A stretch of 64,000 bases of DNA from the NCBI GenBank assembly GCA_032768795.1, contig CP136492.1, positions 1 to 64,000 of the forward strand, read 5' to 3'. Each line of letters begins with the position of its first letter. The stretch's first letter is position 1. Origin of the DNA: Tremella fuciformis (taxonomy: Eukaryota; Basidiomycota; Tremellomycetes; Tremellales; Tremellaceae). The translations under genes and the position numbers were made by a program. Positions 30,105 through 41,597 of this stretch are shown here, one piece after another. The notes below the pieces were generated by a model that was not told the origin of the DNA, ran no database searches, and saw nothing but the letters and a program-made list of their open reading frames with translations.

Positions 30105-33100
30105 AAGAAGGACTGGGAGAGGTGGCAAGCCCGAGAGAGCAGGGCGCAGGCAATGTTGAAGGGGACGGTTTCGGAGGCCGTTCGGCTCGACATTGAAGAC
30201 CTGCTTGCTGCAGCCGATATGTGGCTGTATTGCGACAAGATGCACGAGGCCGATCTGCTCGAGAATCAGAGGATCGTGCACGCCCGCCTGTGGACGCTCG
30301 ATCTCAGAGGCGACGCCTCTGCGGACGAAATGAGCGCTCATGTAGAGACGTTTTCCAAGGCGATTTCGGACGGCAAGCGCGTCGGGATCGTCCTGAGCGA
30401 CACCGAGCGCGCTCAGAGGTTCCTCGCCACGATCCTGGACCCCGCTTTCAACATCGTAAGGGCTGAATTGGCCCCCATTGCCAAGGACAAGCAGTCCTGG
30501 GCCGTCGTGCTCTCAAAATACACTACCGAGATCGCGCGACGGCGGGCAAGGCCGCCTCAACGGCAAGGTAATGGAGGCGGCAAACCGCTCGCGATGGCTG
30601 TCGACCGCCGCCCTCGGTTCGAGAGAGACAAGACCAATGACGAATGTCGTCATTGTGGCAAGAAGGGCCATTGGGAGCGTGATTGTCGCAAGAAGGCCGC
30701 AGAGCTGCAGCGCGGTGGCCTGCAGGGCCGCGGCGGACGCCCTGCTCGGCAGAGAGGCGGCCGAGGCGAACGTAAGGGCGTCCAAGATCGCCAGGACGTC
30801 GCCGCAGCCGATAAGAGGATCACGATTCCTCCTAAAGCCGACTCGGGACTGCTCGCTGCAGCCCTGGAAGTTGACATGGATCCGTGGGCAGGCCTCACCG
30901 TTGCCGCCACCGAATGGGCCGAGCTCGATGACGACAGCGACGATCGCATCGTCTTTCCCGACCAGCTCGATGACCCGTGGTTCGAGAACGGGTCTGCAGA
31001 GTCTAGTAATGATGCTCTGTTCACCGCAGACACTCTGCAGGTCGAGTCAGAGGCCGTCGAGCCCGTCTGGGTCCTTGACAGCGGAGCTACCGACCACTTG
31101 ACACCGCACAGGTCGATCCTAAAGCGTGTCCGTCGGCTTGACAAGCCTCGAGTCTTTGGGCTAGCAAACGACACAGCCACAATGCAGGCTGTTGAGGTAG
31201 GCGAGATAGATCTTGTCCTGTCGTCTGGGCAACGCCTCACGCTCCGAGACGTCTACCACGTCCCGACAGCTCGAATCAGCCTCTGCTCCCTGTCAAGGCT
31301 GCTGCGATGGGGCTGGCGGGCCGATCTTAAGGGCGACGGCGGGACGCTCGAGCGACGGCAGGAAAGGCTAGCTCTGCGGAAGAGAGGATCGCTTTGGACC
31401 GTCCGGCTCGGGACGACACGACCGACGATTCTGCTCACAACTGCCGTCGACACGCGCTCGCCGCTAGAAGCTGAACATCAGCGTCTAGGTCATATAGGCG
31501 TCGAGCGGCTCAAAGAGCTGGGTAGGAAAGACCTACTCACCGAGCCCTGGCGAGCCTATAAAGACGACCCATTCGTTACCGCTGCATGTGAGGTATGCGC
31601 CCGCACTAAGATCACCAGGCCGCCGAAGGCTGGTGACGCCCCGCTGCTCAAAGGCGGCGGCGACGGTGTCGGCGTTGATGTCGACATTACCGGGCCATTT
31701 GAGACGTCTGTCGACGGGTGTGAGAACATGCTCGTAGCTATCGAGCGCTCGAGCAAGATCCTGGGCGTGGTCCCGATAGGTCGCAAGTCCGAGGCATTCA
31801 ACGCCTTGCAGCAGTTTATAGCCAAAATCGAGCGACAACTTGGAGATCGCGTCCGGGTCATCCGCAGCGACGGCGGAGGCGAGTTCGACAGCCTGGAGGC
31901 CCGCGCCTTCTATCAGTCAGCCGGGATACAGCATTACATGACCCCGCGCTACACGCCCGAGCTCAACGGGGCGGCTGAACGAACGATACGCACCATCAAA
32001 GACATGACAGCCGCGATGCTGGCCGACAGCCGTCTACCGCACGCCTATTGGTCTTTTGCGGCTCGATACGCAGCCGTGATCATCATGAAGCTGTCTGTAT
32101 CAGCACGGACGGGCTTATCGGCCTGGAGCGCGCTTACAGGGCGTGAGAGAGGCCTAGAGTCCGTCCTACGATTCGGGCAGAGATGCCATGCGCAGATCCC
32201 GTCTCAGATCCGCCGTAAGGCGTCTTTCACGCAAGAGCGCGGCGAGGCGTGTCGGATACTCGGTCAGAGTGAGACCCAGAGCGGCTGGACCGTGCAGCTT
32301 GACGCCACGGGTGAGATTGCCCATCGAAGAGACGTCAAAGTGCTCGAGATGTCGAAGGACGATGAGGCCGAATTTGGTCACGTGACCCAAAGCGACCAAG
32401 CAGAGCTCATTCCTGTTGGATCGATGGGAGGCAAGATCGCCAGTCATTCAGGCCAGGATGAGAATAGAGAGGATCTGGAGGTATCTGGCGATCAGCCGGA
32501 GTCGGGGCAAGCTCAGAAAAATGTCGCTGGGGTGGAGATCTCAGAGGAAGAGCTCACAATCAACGATCCCGCAGTTGCCGTTTCCAACACACCCGAGCAG
32601 CCTCGGGTCCCCCGTCCGTCCCGTCTTCCTGTAGCCACCAATCGATCCAGAATTCCCGTTGCCGAGCGCTGGACGTATGTACCCGTCGCGGCGACACCTC
32701 TGCCGCAACCCGTGGCCACGAATGAAGCCGGGCGGCCGATCCGAGACAAGAGACCGCCACCAAAGTTCGGTGCGATCGTTGAGCGGCTGCACAGCCCTTT
32801 CGCCTTCCTCTCCGCCAATGCAGCCGACGGCCCCGTAATGCCTGTGGATCCCAGAAACCTGGCCGAGGCGATGGCTAGCGGCGACAGAGCAGAATGGATC
32901 GCCGCCATGGAGAAAGAGATCTCGAACATTGAGAGTAAGGGGACGTGGCGCGAGGTAAAGTTGCCTGCAGATCGCAGAGCAGTCGGTTCGCGTTGGGTAT
33001 TCAAGGTCAAAACCGATGCGGATGGCAATGTCATCAAACACAAGGCTCGGCTCGTCGCACAGGGCTTCTCGCAGGTGCCGGGCGTCGACTTTGAAGAGAC

Positions 33101-34870
33101 GTTTGCGCCGGTAGGCCGTCTTGGATCTCTGAGACTGTTGCTGGCAATCGCTGCAGCCGACCGCATGATCGTCGCGCAGGCCGATGTCGAGGGCGCCTAC
33201 TTGAACAGTCCTATCGACACCGAAGTCTACATCCGTTATCCCGACGGGATGCGGCGGAGGCAGGGCTGCGACGCTCTGCTGCTCCTGAAGAGTTTATACG
33301 GACTAAAGCAGTCAGCGAGGAACTGGTGGGAGGAGCTAGGACGAGTCCTACGTCGACAAGGCTTTGAGAGGACGAATGGTGACTGGGGACTGTATGTGCG
33401 ACAGTCTCAAGGCCGAACGGTGCTTGTTCTGGTCTATGTCGACGATATCGTGATTGCCGCATCGTCACAGGGGGAGATCGACGCCCTGTGGACCGCTCTC
33501 AAGGCTGAGTGGACGATCACCGTCATAGGCGACGTCGGAACAGTGCTCGGGATGAAGGTATCGCAGGACAAGGCTAGACGGACGATCTGGCTGAGTCAGC
33601 CCGCATATGTCGACAGAGTGCTCGAGAGGTTCCCAGAGCACGCTCGGCGACGCACCAGATCAACACCGTTGCCGCAGGACGCCAAGATCGATGCAGAGGA
33701 CGCGTCGACAGCCTTAACGCCTTATCAAGAGCTTGTCGGATGTCTCTTATGGCTAGCGGGCTGCACGCGTCCGGATGTCATGTTCGCGGCCTCATACCTC
33801 TCCAGGGCACTCGCAACACCTACCCGTCAGCACTGGGATCTCGCACAAGGCGTCCTGACCTACCTAGCCCACACACGGACTGTTGGGCTCAGGCTGGGCG
33901 GCAGCGACGGCGAGCTGCAGGGTTGGGTAGATTCGGACTGGGCAGGTTGCAAGGACACTCGGCGGTCAACCACAGGCTGGTTGATGGAGTTCAGGGGTTC
34001 GCCGATCACCTGGTCGTCCCGCAGACAAGCCACGGTCTCGACATCGACGGTTGAGGCCGAATACATCGCTGTAGCCGAGGCCGCGAAGGAGGCGGTTTGG
34101 CTCAGGAATCTGCTCTGTGAGCTAGGACTCGAGCAGAGATCGCCAACGCCGCTCTCCTGCGACAACCAGGGGTCCATCAGACTCGCAGGGCAGCCCACAA
34201 CTCACTCCCGGACCAAACATATCGACATAAAACATCATTTGATCCGGGAACTTGTCGACACAGGCAAAGTCAGCCTGCGGTACGTCAGCTCTGCGGACCA
34301 GAAGGCAGACATCCTCACCAAGTCGCTTCCGGCTGCCGCGCACGCCCGCCATTTTGAAGCTCTGGGCCTGGGCCGTCCGCCCGCCGGCGGGGAGCGCGCT
34401 CTCGTCCACCTAGCAGTCACAATCAGCGATCTAGAAGACGTCGGCGGTAGCGAGAAGACGTTGAATGACAAAGTCAGTCGCGCTCCCAATCGTCTGCCAC
34501 ACCACGTGGTCAAGCCAAAACGCCGAAATGCCGCTAGTCAAACCCATCAGCTCGCACATCAGCAACGCTTCGCTGCATGCGCACGGGGAGTGAGAGACTG
34601 TATGCATGCAGGGGGAGCCAGAGGATCCCAAAGAGGATCAGGGCTACCGGCAGACACCAAGATCATCGATTTTGGGTCGGTATTGATGGAGAACGGCCGG
34701 ACGCCTTCCCATCAGCCTGAAGGAAGTGTTGGTCTGGACCGTGCGACGCTCGCGACGCGCGGTCTCGGGCCTCTATCGTCCTGGAGCGAAGATCAACAGG
34801 CTTGGGGATGCCCGGTAGGTCCTTGGCACAACCGCCAGACCTGTTGCGGCCACCTGCAGCCTGCAGACTT

Positions 34871-34880
34871 CGAGGGGGAG
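34871..34880 (+). other. Polypurine tract of copia element
   Basis: CGAGGGGGAG immediately before the 3' LTR. The identical tract occurs in the nested mini-element. Confidence 0.85.
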
Positions 34881-35044
34881 TGTTGAACAATAGGCCCCGA
34901 GGACCCCGAGGACGCCTCATAGGGTCAGAATTGCCTCTTGCGGCCAAATGAGTAACCTTATGTAGATGGCTTGAGCAGAGCGACAGCTCATAAGTAGAGA
35001 ACTGCAGAGATGGACGAATGCATAGCTCTCATCATTGTGTAACA
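34881..35044 (+). repeat. 3' LTR of copia element
   Basis: 164 bp, matching 29068-29231. It overlaps the last six bases of the gag-pol frame and is followed by the target duplication CATTC. Confidence 0.95.
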
Positions 35045-35639
35045 CATTCGGCCACCGGTCCGACTTGCAGCGATGTTGCATTAGGTGGCTATGGTTCTTC
35101 AGCGTTATGTTTGATGCTGCAAGCTCTAGGGCGCTGCAAGGTCTAGGGCACTGCCCGGAACAACGCCTTGGAAAGATGGCGCAACTGTTAGCGCAAGAAA
35201 GCGGGAGTCCGGGATCCCCCAGGGAGAGAGAGAAAGAGAGAGGGGCGAATGATCAGAGGCGGGTTTCCCAGGTCACCTTATAGTTTGAGAGGATCAAGTA
35301 GTATGAGGAATCGGCCGCAGCTCAGGTGGCCCACGCACTCGGTTCCACTGAGACGAAATGCTGAGTTCATGCGCTCCTGATGCATGACGAGGAGCCTCGT
35401 AATGCCAGAGACGCCTCCGCGAATGTGACCTGGGCCAGACTTGTCATCTCTGGATCGACAATCCAACAACTCGACCACTTCTGTCTGCCGTCGGCCTCGA
35501 GGCGGCTTTTGGGATCGGACGATGCCTTGCTCCAAGGGTGAGGCACCATAGACCATAAAAGGAATTTTGGGGTCAACGCTCTGGTCACTCCCAAACCAGG
35601 GATCATTGGTATATAACCGGGCTACCAGGCTGATGTGTC
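35045..35639. other. Intergenic sequence right of the retrotransposon
   Basis: About 595 bp with no supported gene. It contains a short direct repeat (GCAAGCTCTAGGGCGCT / GCAAGGTCTAGGGCACT, ~35119-35153) and an AG-rich stretch near 35220-35250. Small frames on the minus strand have no recognisable domain. Confidence 0.5.
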
Positions 35640-35905
35640 ATGGCCGGTCGTTACGGAGACGGTGTCCCAAGGACTGAACACGATCTACCTTGCCTACCTC
35701 GACGGCCTGCATTGTGCCGGTGTCGCTCGCTAGACCAAAGACTCGAGGTATGTCGAGACGGCAAACACGCTGCCCGAACACCCAAACGGGCTTGACGGCC
35801 GCTGACTCCAGCTGCAGAATGTCTGCGGTGAACAGAGTGTCATTATCCGTCCATAAGGATCCATTCTTGAACCACGGATTGTCAAGCTGACAGAGAGCAC
35901 ATGTG
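35640..35905 (-). pseudogene. Short copia relic (around the protease region)
   Basis: The minus-strand frame reads LDNPWFKNG, DTLFTADILQLESAAVKPVWV, then RLDIPRVFGLASDTGTMQAVEVGKVD. It matches the intact element at 30970-31215, but the DSGATDHLTPHRS protease core is deleted and replaced by a short junction. It is a fragment of an older insertion of the same family. Confidence 0.85.
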
Positions 35906-36192
35906 AGAGGGCATATCAGTTGATAACCGGACAGGCCCTGTGCTAGGTTGTGCGGTTCATGACTTACATTGGGAATAATTACGACTATATTCAGAATATT
36001 TGCCTCTGCTCGTCTATCCGAAGTTCCCGGCTTTCCGGAACTTGGAGTTCACCACCTCTTCGACCTTTCCGGCCAAGGATCTTCGGGCGCAGAGAGCTTC
36101 CTCCCTCACCCCGACTGCAGTTCCGTCCGCGGCTCGACACCCCACCCAATCCCCCACCCTCACCCCCGTCACGCCCCACCAGTCGCCCGGCA

Positions 36193-38642
36193 ATGACCAT
36201 GGACGCGGCTCGTGATTCTGGACAGTCCCCCGCATCGTTGCCAGACACGCCCCCACGGCAGGGGGGACCGGACGGATCGTCGGGCCCCGCATCTGGCTCT
36301 GTTCGAAAGGACAACCGAAGCTCCGACTCCCGCAAGGATGATGAGCCCAGCGCGAAGAAGAAGACGCCTCGGACGAGAGGATCTATTGCTTGTGAGCCTT
36401 GCAGGTTTCGCAAGGTCAGATGTCTAGGCGGTGTTCCGTGCCAAGCATGCCAGTCTTCGGGGAACCCCGCCCACTGCCATGTCAGATCCAAGGCCCGTCC
36501 AGAGAGGCGAGTATCGTGATTCATCGCTCCTAGACAGCAGGATCCACTGGAAAGAGTTTTCTCGGCTGACGTGGTGGACAGATCGGTGCGAACCAGCTCA
36601 TCCTTGGTCCGGGAGCCGCAGCCTGAGCAACCCGGTCTTTGCTTCCCATCCAAACCAACTCATCCAACACCTGGTGTCAACCTGTCTTCCGAGATAGATA
36701 AAGATCTCGAGCTAGCGGGACTTGGGTTTTTACGTGACATTGGACGCAATCCTCGGCCTCTTGGTGTCATCGAAGATGCCATCGAGGATTGGTGTACCTC
36801 CAAAGGTGAGTTCATACATGCGCTTTCGTACTCCGCTCTCTCGAGAAGATGTTGCAAGTTTCCTTTGGACTGTTGGAGCGCGCACCCACAACGGGGACAT
36901 GGGAGCCAGGGGTTACTCTCCCTCCCCTCTTTGCCCTCGATCCTCTCCATCTCTCATCCCTCGATCTGTTCGCTAATCACCCACGTAGGCTTGGACCGCA
37001 CTTGTATCAATTTTCAAGACTCGCATCCCTTTGCCGTCCGCCCTGTCTTCCAGCCAGATCCCTCCTTAGAAACATCTCTCATGGCCTTCTTCACGCAGAC
37101 GACCCCTGCGCACACCGACGTCATTGACCGGAAGCGAGTCTTGGCCCTCTATTCCCGCTACCTCGCGATTCGAAGCTCTCTGACGGAGGATCAGCTCGGG
37201 CTGATTCATGCGACTGTATGTCGGTCCGCAGATCTCAATGCGCGCGGCACGAATCATACGAACGGTCGCCGGAATGGGGAGATGTATGCTGCCGCCGTCT
37301 ACTACTACCACTTAGCCATCGAAAGCCTTGATCGATGGGATCGGCCGAGCCTATCTGCGATGGGTTGGTCCTCTCAGCTGTTCACGGCGTGTGCATCGAG
37401 CTGATTTGTGCACGATAGCTGCGTATCAACTGCTTGTCCTGTTCTCTTACGACAACGGAGGACGAGACGAGACCCTGGTACTGGTCGAAAAATTGTCTTG
37501 GCAGGTGAAAGCATTAGGGCTGAACAAGAAAGACACGGCGTCATTGTATGATACGGAGAATCAGGTCGACAGGATGTTGACCTCGTTCGTCTATACGGAC
37601 TAGTGAGTGGCTCCGCGGTTGATCTGAGACACGATCCCGTTGTTGACAACCCCTAGTATGACTTCGGTTCTGTCTGATCGACCTCCGCAGATACCCTGGT
37701 CCGATATCGATTGGGAGCCCACAGAAGCCGCTATTCTCGCCCCTGCTCGCATACACAGCATGCATCTCGAGGCCGATCTTCTCGAGGTCATATATAAACG
37801 CGATCTCAATGACGTTGGGTTGATTCTGCGGACAGAGAGCAAGTGGGTCGGCTTTATCAAAGCAATGCAACAGTCGTACCTCAAAGCCAAGCTGGAGAAT
37901 AAGAATGCCTTTGTGTGTTGGGCATTGATCAGGATATACTGGTGAGCCGGAGCGAGGTCGTTCGCACTCTTGCATCTATACAATTGAGCGATACTTGGTC
38001 AGACCTATACTGACGCCTCAACTTAGGTTGCAAATTCTCCTTCTCGCACCCCTCGTACGACACCCTGAGATGGGGTTCTCATCGATGACAATATTAGCTC
38101 GAGCATGTTCCCAGATTCTCCGGATACACAACGACATTTCTCAAACAGGAGATTTTCAGCCAGACTGGTTACAGCTTCGACGAGTCCTGACGTGTTCACA
38201 AATCACGATCTTGGCAATGTCGGATGGACATCTTCACCCTCTGGAGGCGCGAGAACTATTGGGTATCGGAGTCGATCTGATCGCTCGATGCGAGTCTGTC
38301 TCTCACATGGCCAGAACGATCTCCTCTTCCCTACAAAGCGCCATGGACTTGATGGTCGATGTGACCGTCCCGCCAAATGCGTCTCAATCTACGAGCCAGT
38401 CTGAGAGTCTCCCGACCCACGGAAGTATTGAGCGCACAGCGATTCTGCCGCCGCCGCCCATCACGGCAGACACAGCGGATACATTCAGCGCGGGATCTGT
38501 CGACCTCAGCAACACGCTGATGATGCCATCGGAGACATTGCCACAAGTGAACTGGGCTCTGATGCCTGAGATCGAGCTGGACTGGCAGGCACTTTTAGGG
38601 GATTCCTCCGCACAGAACCTCAGTATGTTCGGTCGGCAATGA
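36193..38642 (+). CDS. Zn2Cys6 fungal transcription factor (regulator 2)
   Basis: ATG 36193 (MTMDAARDSGQSPASLPD) begins a Pro/Ser-rich, charged N-terminus with a basic KKKTPRTRG stretch. The zinc cluster follows at ~58-85: C-x2-C-x6-C-x5-C-x2-C-x8-C (ACEPCRFRKVRC ... CQACQSSGNPAHC). The remaining exons contain helical segments of the fungal-specific domain (DVIDRKRVLALYSRYLAIRSS near 37100, VDRMLTSFVYT near 37570, PDWLQLRRVLTCSQITILAM near 38160) and a Ser/Thr-rich tail ending MFGRQ. It is nuclear. It probably controls genes of the right-hand catabolic region; its neighbour at 38978 is the first candidate. Internal exon borders are approximate. Confidence 0.85.
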
Positions 38643-38977
38643 GGGTGAGGTACATGTAGCTAGTCGATCCGGATAAGAACAGTGTTGTATCAGAACAGAC
38701 ACGTTGCCGTATGTCGCATTGACTGTAGTACAAACAAGTCTGTCACCGAATGAGCTCATCATACGGCGTCAGCCCCATGACGCCGCTGGAGAGTATGGTT
38801 TGAGGGATCCCGGCTAAAAGACAAAAGTCGAAGCAGGATTTGCCTAAGTCTCTCTTGACGGATATGACGCCGGAAGTCAATTTCGTGCTGAGATGCGGTC
38901 CAGCAGCTCCGGAACACCTCTGCGCTGACGCCTCACTCTGCGGAAAGTCTGTAATCTATGCATGGCCGGTATGAAAA
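38643..38977. other. Spacer between convergent genes
   Basis: 335 bp shared by the 3' ends of regulator 2 and the ureide-enzyme fusion. Nothing else is seen. Confidence 0.45.
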
Positions 38978-40807
38978 TTATAGCTGCACCGAACAAAAAG
39001 CCCCATCGCCCGAATAGTCCACCGTCTCGATGTCGTTGTGTAAAAGGGAGTGATCGCCGTTGGCGACTTCGGCCTCGACAGTCATGATATCGAATGGTGC
39101 ACCAAGAGCGATGGGTGCATGATGCCATACACCCTCCTTCAGATTGACCCCGATCGAGGGGGGCATGATGAACGCCTTGAGAGTGTCGAAATCCGGGCGG
39201 TCGTTTGCACCGTTGTCCGCTACGATCACCAGGATCGAGCCGTGCCGGTCGTCCAAAGCTGACTCGCCTTTGCCCGTCCACTCCCCCTTACCCATCGGAA
39301 TGATGGTTGCGCTGGACAGCGGTCTTCTCTGCATCCTCGAGATAGGGAATGCCTGTCGTACGTCGACATTGGTAGGGTGAATCCGTGAGACAGAGATCCC
39401 ACAGTAGGCTCCGGCATGTTTCGGATAGCTGTTGGTGATCTGTGTAAGGCGGCAGATCTTTGTCTTGTTTCCCTTGGCGTTACAATATACTTCTAGGCCT
39501 TCTCGGTCCTGCGCATTCTTGTAACCGACGACATCACCGTACGGCTTGAAGAGGTCCTCGGCCAACGGTTTGACTTGCACCACAGGACCTCGTGACTGGA
39601 TTGCCGAGACGTTTGAGGGGTGGCCGACAGATTTCTGGGCCACGCCACGGATAGTCGAAGCGTTGGACACGGGGCTTCTGTTGCCAGGGATGTAGACCCG
39701 CAACCAAGGCTTGCTGGGAATGAACTTTTCGAGGTCCAAGATATGCGACCCGTCGCCGATCTGCGCTTCGACGCAGGCAAGGTCGAGAGTACCGTCAATG
39801 GTGTAAACGTACGAGTGCCAAATGCCTGCATCGTACGAGGCACCTTGAGCAGCCGTACCCACAAAGGCTTTGAGCGTTTTCAGATCTGGTCGGTCGTCCT
39901 CTCCGTTGAGAGCAACGACGACGATGAACCCTCCGCCGGGAGCCAGCGCTTCGTTCGGCGGGTTGGCGCCTCTGGCCAGCGGTACAAACGCCTGAGTGGT
40001 GCAAGCATGGCGCTCCAGCATCTCCACATTGACTTGCAAGCCCGGTCCTACCATGACCTCCGGCCCGGCGCGCAACAGCCCGATGCCCAGTCCCCCGTTG
40101 ACCAAGAGGCCAGGCGGGTAAGTCTCCTCTACTTTGCCCATGCGATGGAAGGTGATACCCGATCTACCCTCCATGACGCTCGCTGTTTTCCCTCTCGGGG
40201 TCGCCTCCGCCGACGAATAGGCTTGGATGACCTGACCGTACGGCGCGTATGCCTCTACTGTGAGGGGCAAAGCGTGCAGGCTGATAATCTCAGGAAAGGC
40301 CAAGTCCGCTGATGTTGGGTTGAAAGGATGTCCGTAAGCTCTGAGGCGCTGGATCCGGCCACTGGGGCGAACGGTGATCCGTACGTGAGAGAAGGCTTGA
40401 GCGGGCGGCACAGACTGTTCGACGGCGAACCAATGCTGCCGCAGAGGACCGAGAGGTTGCGCGCTCACCACCGGGACCCACTCTGCATCGACAGTAGGAG
40501 CATCCATGGTGGACAAGGTCGCATCGATCTTGCCTGTCAGAGGTTGATCTCCGGGGCATGAGGCGGTATCGACCTCGAAGAACTTGAGGACTGCGGTGCT
40601 GGACAGTTTGAAAATGGCCGACGACGCATTAGACCCCTCTTCGCAGTGCCAGCCGTCAAACGCTGATTCCCCTCTCCCAGGAAGCAACAGCTTCGATGCT
40701 GATCTGTGGCTGTTGGATGTGGTCGAGCTGGAGATCAATTTAGCGCCTGCCATGGCATCAAGCAGGTTGATGGGCGCAGTGTTGGGCGGAGGAAGTTCTG
40801 TGAACAT
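38978..40807 (-). CDS. Allantoicase-like domain fused to two ureidoglycolate lyase domains
   Basis: 609 aa in one uninterrupted frame from ATG 40807. Residues ~15-165 resemble a single allantoicase repeat (NLLDAMAGAKLISSS, GWHCEEG, FEVDTASCPGDQP, HVRITVRPSGRIQRLRAYG); normal allantoicase has two. Residues ~180-370 (LTVEAYAPYGQVI ... AGIWHSYVYTIDG) and ~410-600 (QVKPLAEDLFKPYGDVVGY ... GVWHHAPIALG) each resemble ureidoglycolate lyase (AllA type), a cupin-like enzyme that splits ureidoglycolate to glyoxylate and urea. Whether both lyase domains are active cannot be told. Two Dal5/allantoate-permease-type carriers nearby fit ureide use, though that family also carries other organic acids. Confidence 0.8.
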   Translation of the reverse strand: MFTELPPPNTAPINLLDAMAGAKLISSSTTSNSHRSASKLLLPGRGESAFDGWHCEEGSNASSAIFKLSSTAVLKFFEVDTASCPGDQPLTGKIDATLSTMDAPTVDAEWVPVVSAQPLGPLRQHWFAVEQSVPPAQAFSHVRITVRPSGRIQRLRAYGHPFNPTSADLAFPEIISLHALPLTVEAYAPYGQVIQAYSSAEATPRGKTASVMEGRSGITFHRMGKVEETYPPGLLVNGGLGIGLLRAGPEVMVGPGLQVNVEMLERHACTTQAFVPLARGANPPNEALAPGGGFIVVVALNGEDDRPDLKTLKAFVGTAAQGASYDAGIWHSYVYTIDGTLDLACVEAQIGDGSHILDLEKFIPSKPWLRVYIPGNRSPVSNASTIRGVAQKSVGHPSNVSAIQSRGPVVQVKPLAEDLFKPYGDVVGYKNAQDREGLEVYCNAKGNKTKICRLTQITNSYPKHAGAYCGISVSRIHPTNVDVRQAFPISRMQRRPLSSATIIPMGKGEWTGKGESALDDRHGSILVIVADNGANDRPDFDTLKAFIMPPSIGVNLKEGVWHHAPIALGAPFDIMTVEAEVANGDHSLLHNDIETVDYSGDGAFCSVQL

Positions 40808-41597
40808 TTTGCACGAGGTCGTCGACTTCGCAGAGGTCCTTCGAATCAGATTCGACTGATAACGACAATTTGCACATATACATTCATTGTGTACAGTAAT
40901 TACTCGTACTCAGTCTCCCGGCCCCGGGCTGGCCCGGAAAACCTCAGGATCTCGACCTGGATGTTCGGTAATTTCTTCGAGACAGGACTGTAGCCAGGAC
41001 AGCGGACCCCGAGCGGATATAACTTGCTCGGGCAGTCCAGGTGATGTGTCGTCCGGTACATCAACGCTTACCGCAACCGCGTTACCTCACCGCAGCGTAC
41101 CGGAGCTCGATTATCCCACCCTTGCCGTGACGGGCTCGACTCCCGCCAAAAGGACACACGAGAGGATGGTCTGCGAACTGACAACTGTCATGTCAGAACT
41201 GTGTTTCATTGGTGCCGGCGGAGTCCCATGGCTGCGTGATTGTGAGAACAGCGTGGGCGTTCTTCCCATACAGATGCATAAAAGCATGAGACACACCTTG
41301 TTATTGTACATCCACAAGCCAACCTTGATCCCGGAGCCAATCTGCCCTATGTTGGGGCATTGAGCTTGTGGAAGGTGAGAGCCGTTGTCTGGACTGGGCT
41401 AGTCCGCCTTGCCTGTTGCAGTGCCTCAAAAAGCTTGGCATCTCAGTTGAAATCAGCTCAGTATAGAATATCGGAATGAAAGCTATGTACGGATGTAGCC
41501 CGGCTTTCCTCTCCGCACAACCGGAAACAGCAGATGATTTACAAAAGTCCACAAAGAGACAGGATTGCCATCGCAACATTATCTACTCACATTGACG
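40808..41597. other. Divergent promoter region, ureide fusion / SDR
   Basis: 790 bp between the two starts. It contains CCCGG/CCGGG-rich sequence at 40917-40940 and the strong inverted repeat at 41008-41032. No gene is supported in it. Confidence 0.5.
41008..41032. promoter_or_regulatory. Inverted repeat CCCGAGC-N11-GCTCGGG
   Basis: A perfect 7-bp inverted repeat with an 11-bp AT-rich spacer, about 200 bp upstream of the ureide-fusion start. CGG-containing inverted half-sites with a fixed spacer are the usual target of dimeric Zn2Cys6 regulators, one of which is encoded at 36193. Binding is inferred. Confidence 0.5.

Larger units (their letters stand above)
29575..34886 (+). pseudogene. Copia gag-pol, interrupted in gag by a mini-LTR element
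   Basis: ATG 29575 (MSATRVNIDAIPKLSHDP). The host frame spans about 1671 codons without the insertion at 29814-30109. That segment and one copy of its duplication are a length that keeps the frame intact on either side. Domains: gag, knuckle CRHCGKKGHWERDC (~30645), protease DSGATDHLT (~31080), GAG-pre-integrase HQRLGHIG, integrase with D,D,E (VDITGP, RSDGGGEF, ELNGAAERT; 31680-31990), RT with YVDDIV (~33440), RNase H with DSDWAGCKDTRRSTTG and VEAEYIA (33930-34080). The stop TGA (34884-34886) lies in the first bases of the 3' LTR. The TRIM brings stop codons, so full Gag-Pol is not made from this copy. Confidence 0.93.
29068..35044 (+). mobile_element. Ty1/copia LTR retrotransposon, nearly complete
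   Basis: 5977 bp with two 164-bp LTRs that look identical by eye, flanked by the 5-bp target duplication CATTC (29063-29067 and 35045-35049). The order is 5' LTR, primer-binding site, ~320-bp leader, a single gag-pol frame, polypurine tract, 3' LTR. Domain order integrase then RT is Ty1/copia. A 291-bp miniature LTR element sits antisense in gag. Apart from that insertion the pol frame is uninterrupted, so the insertion in this spacer is probably recent. Confidence 0.96.

Noticed and set aside
35278..35606. Two overlapping minus-strand frames of 79-92 codons
   Set aside because: No recognisable motif and no continuation by splicing.
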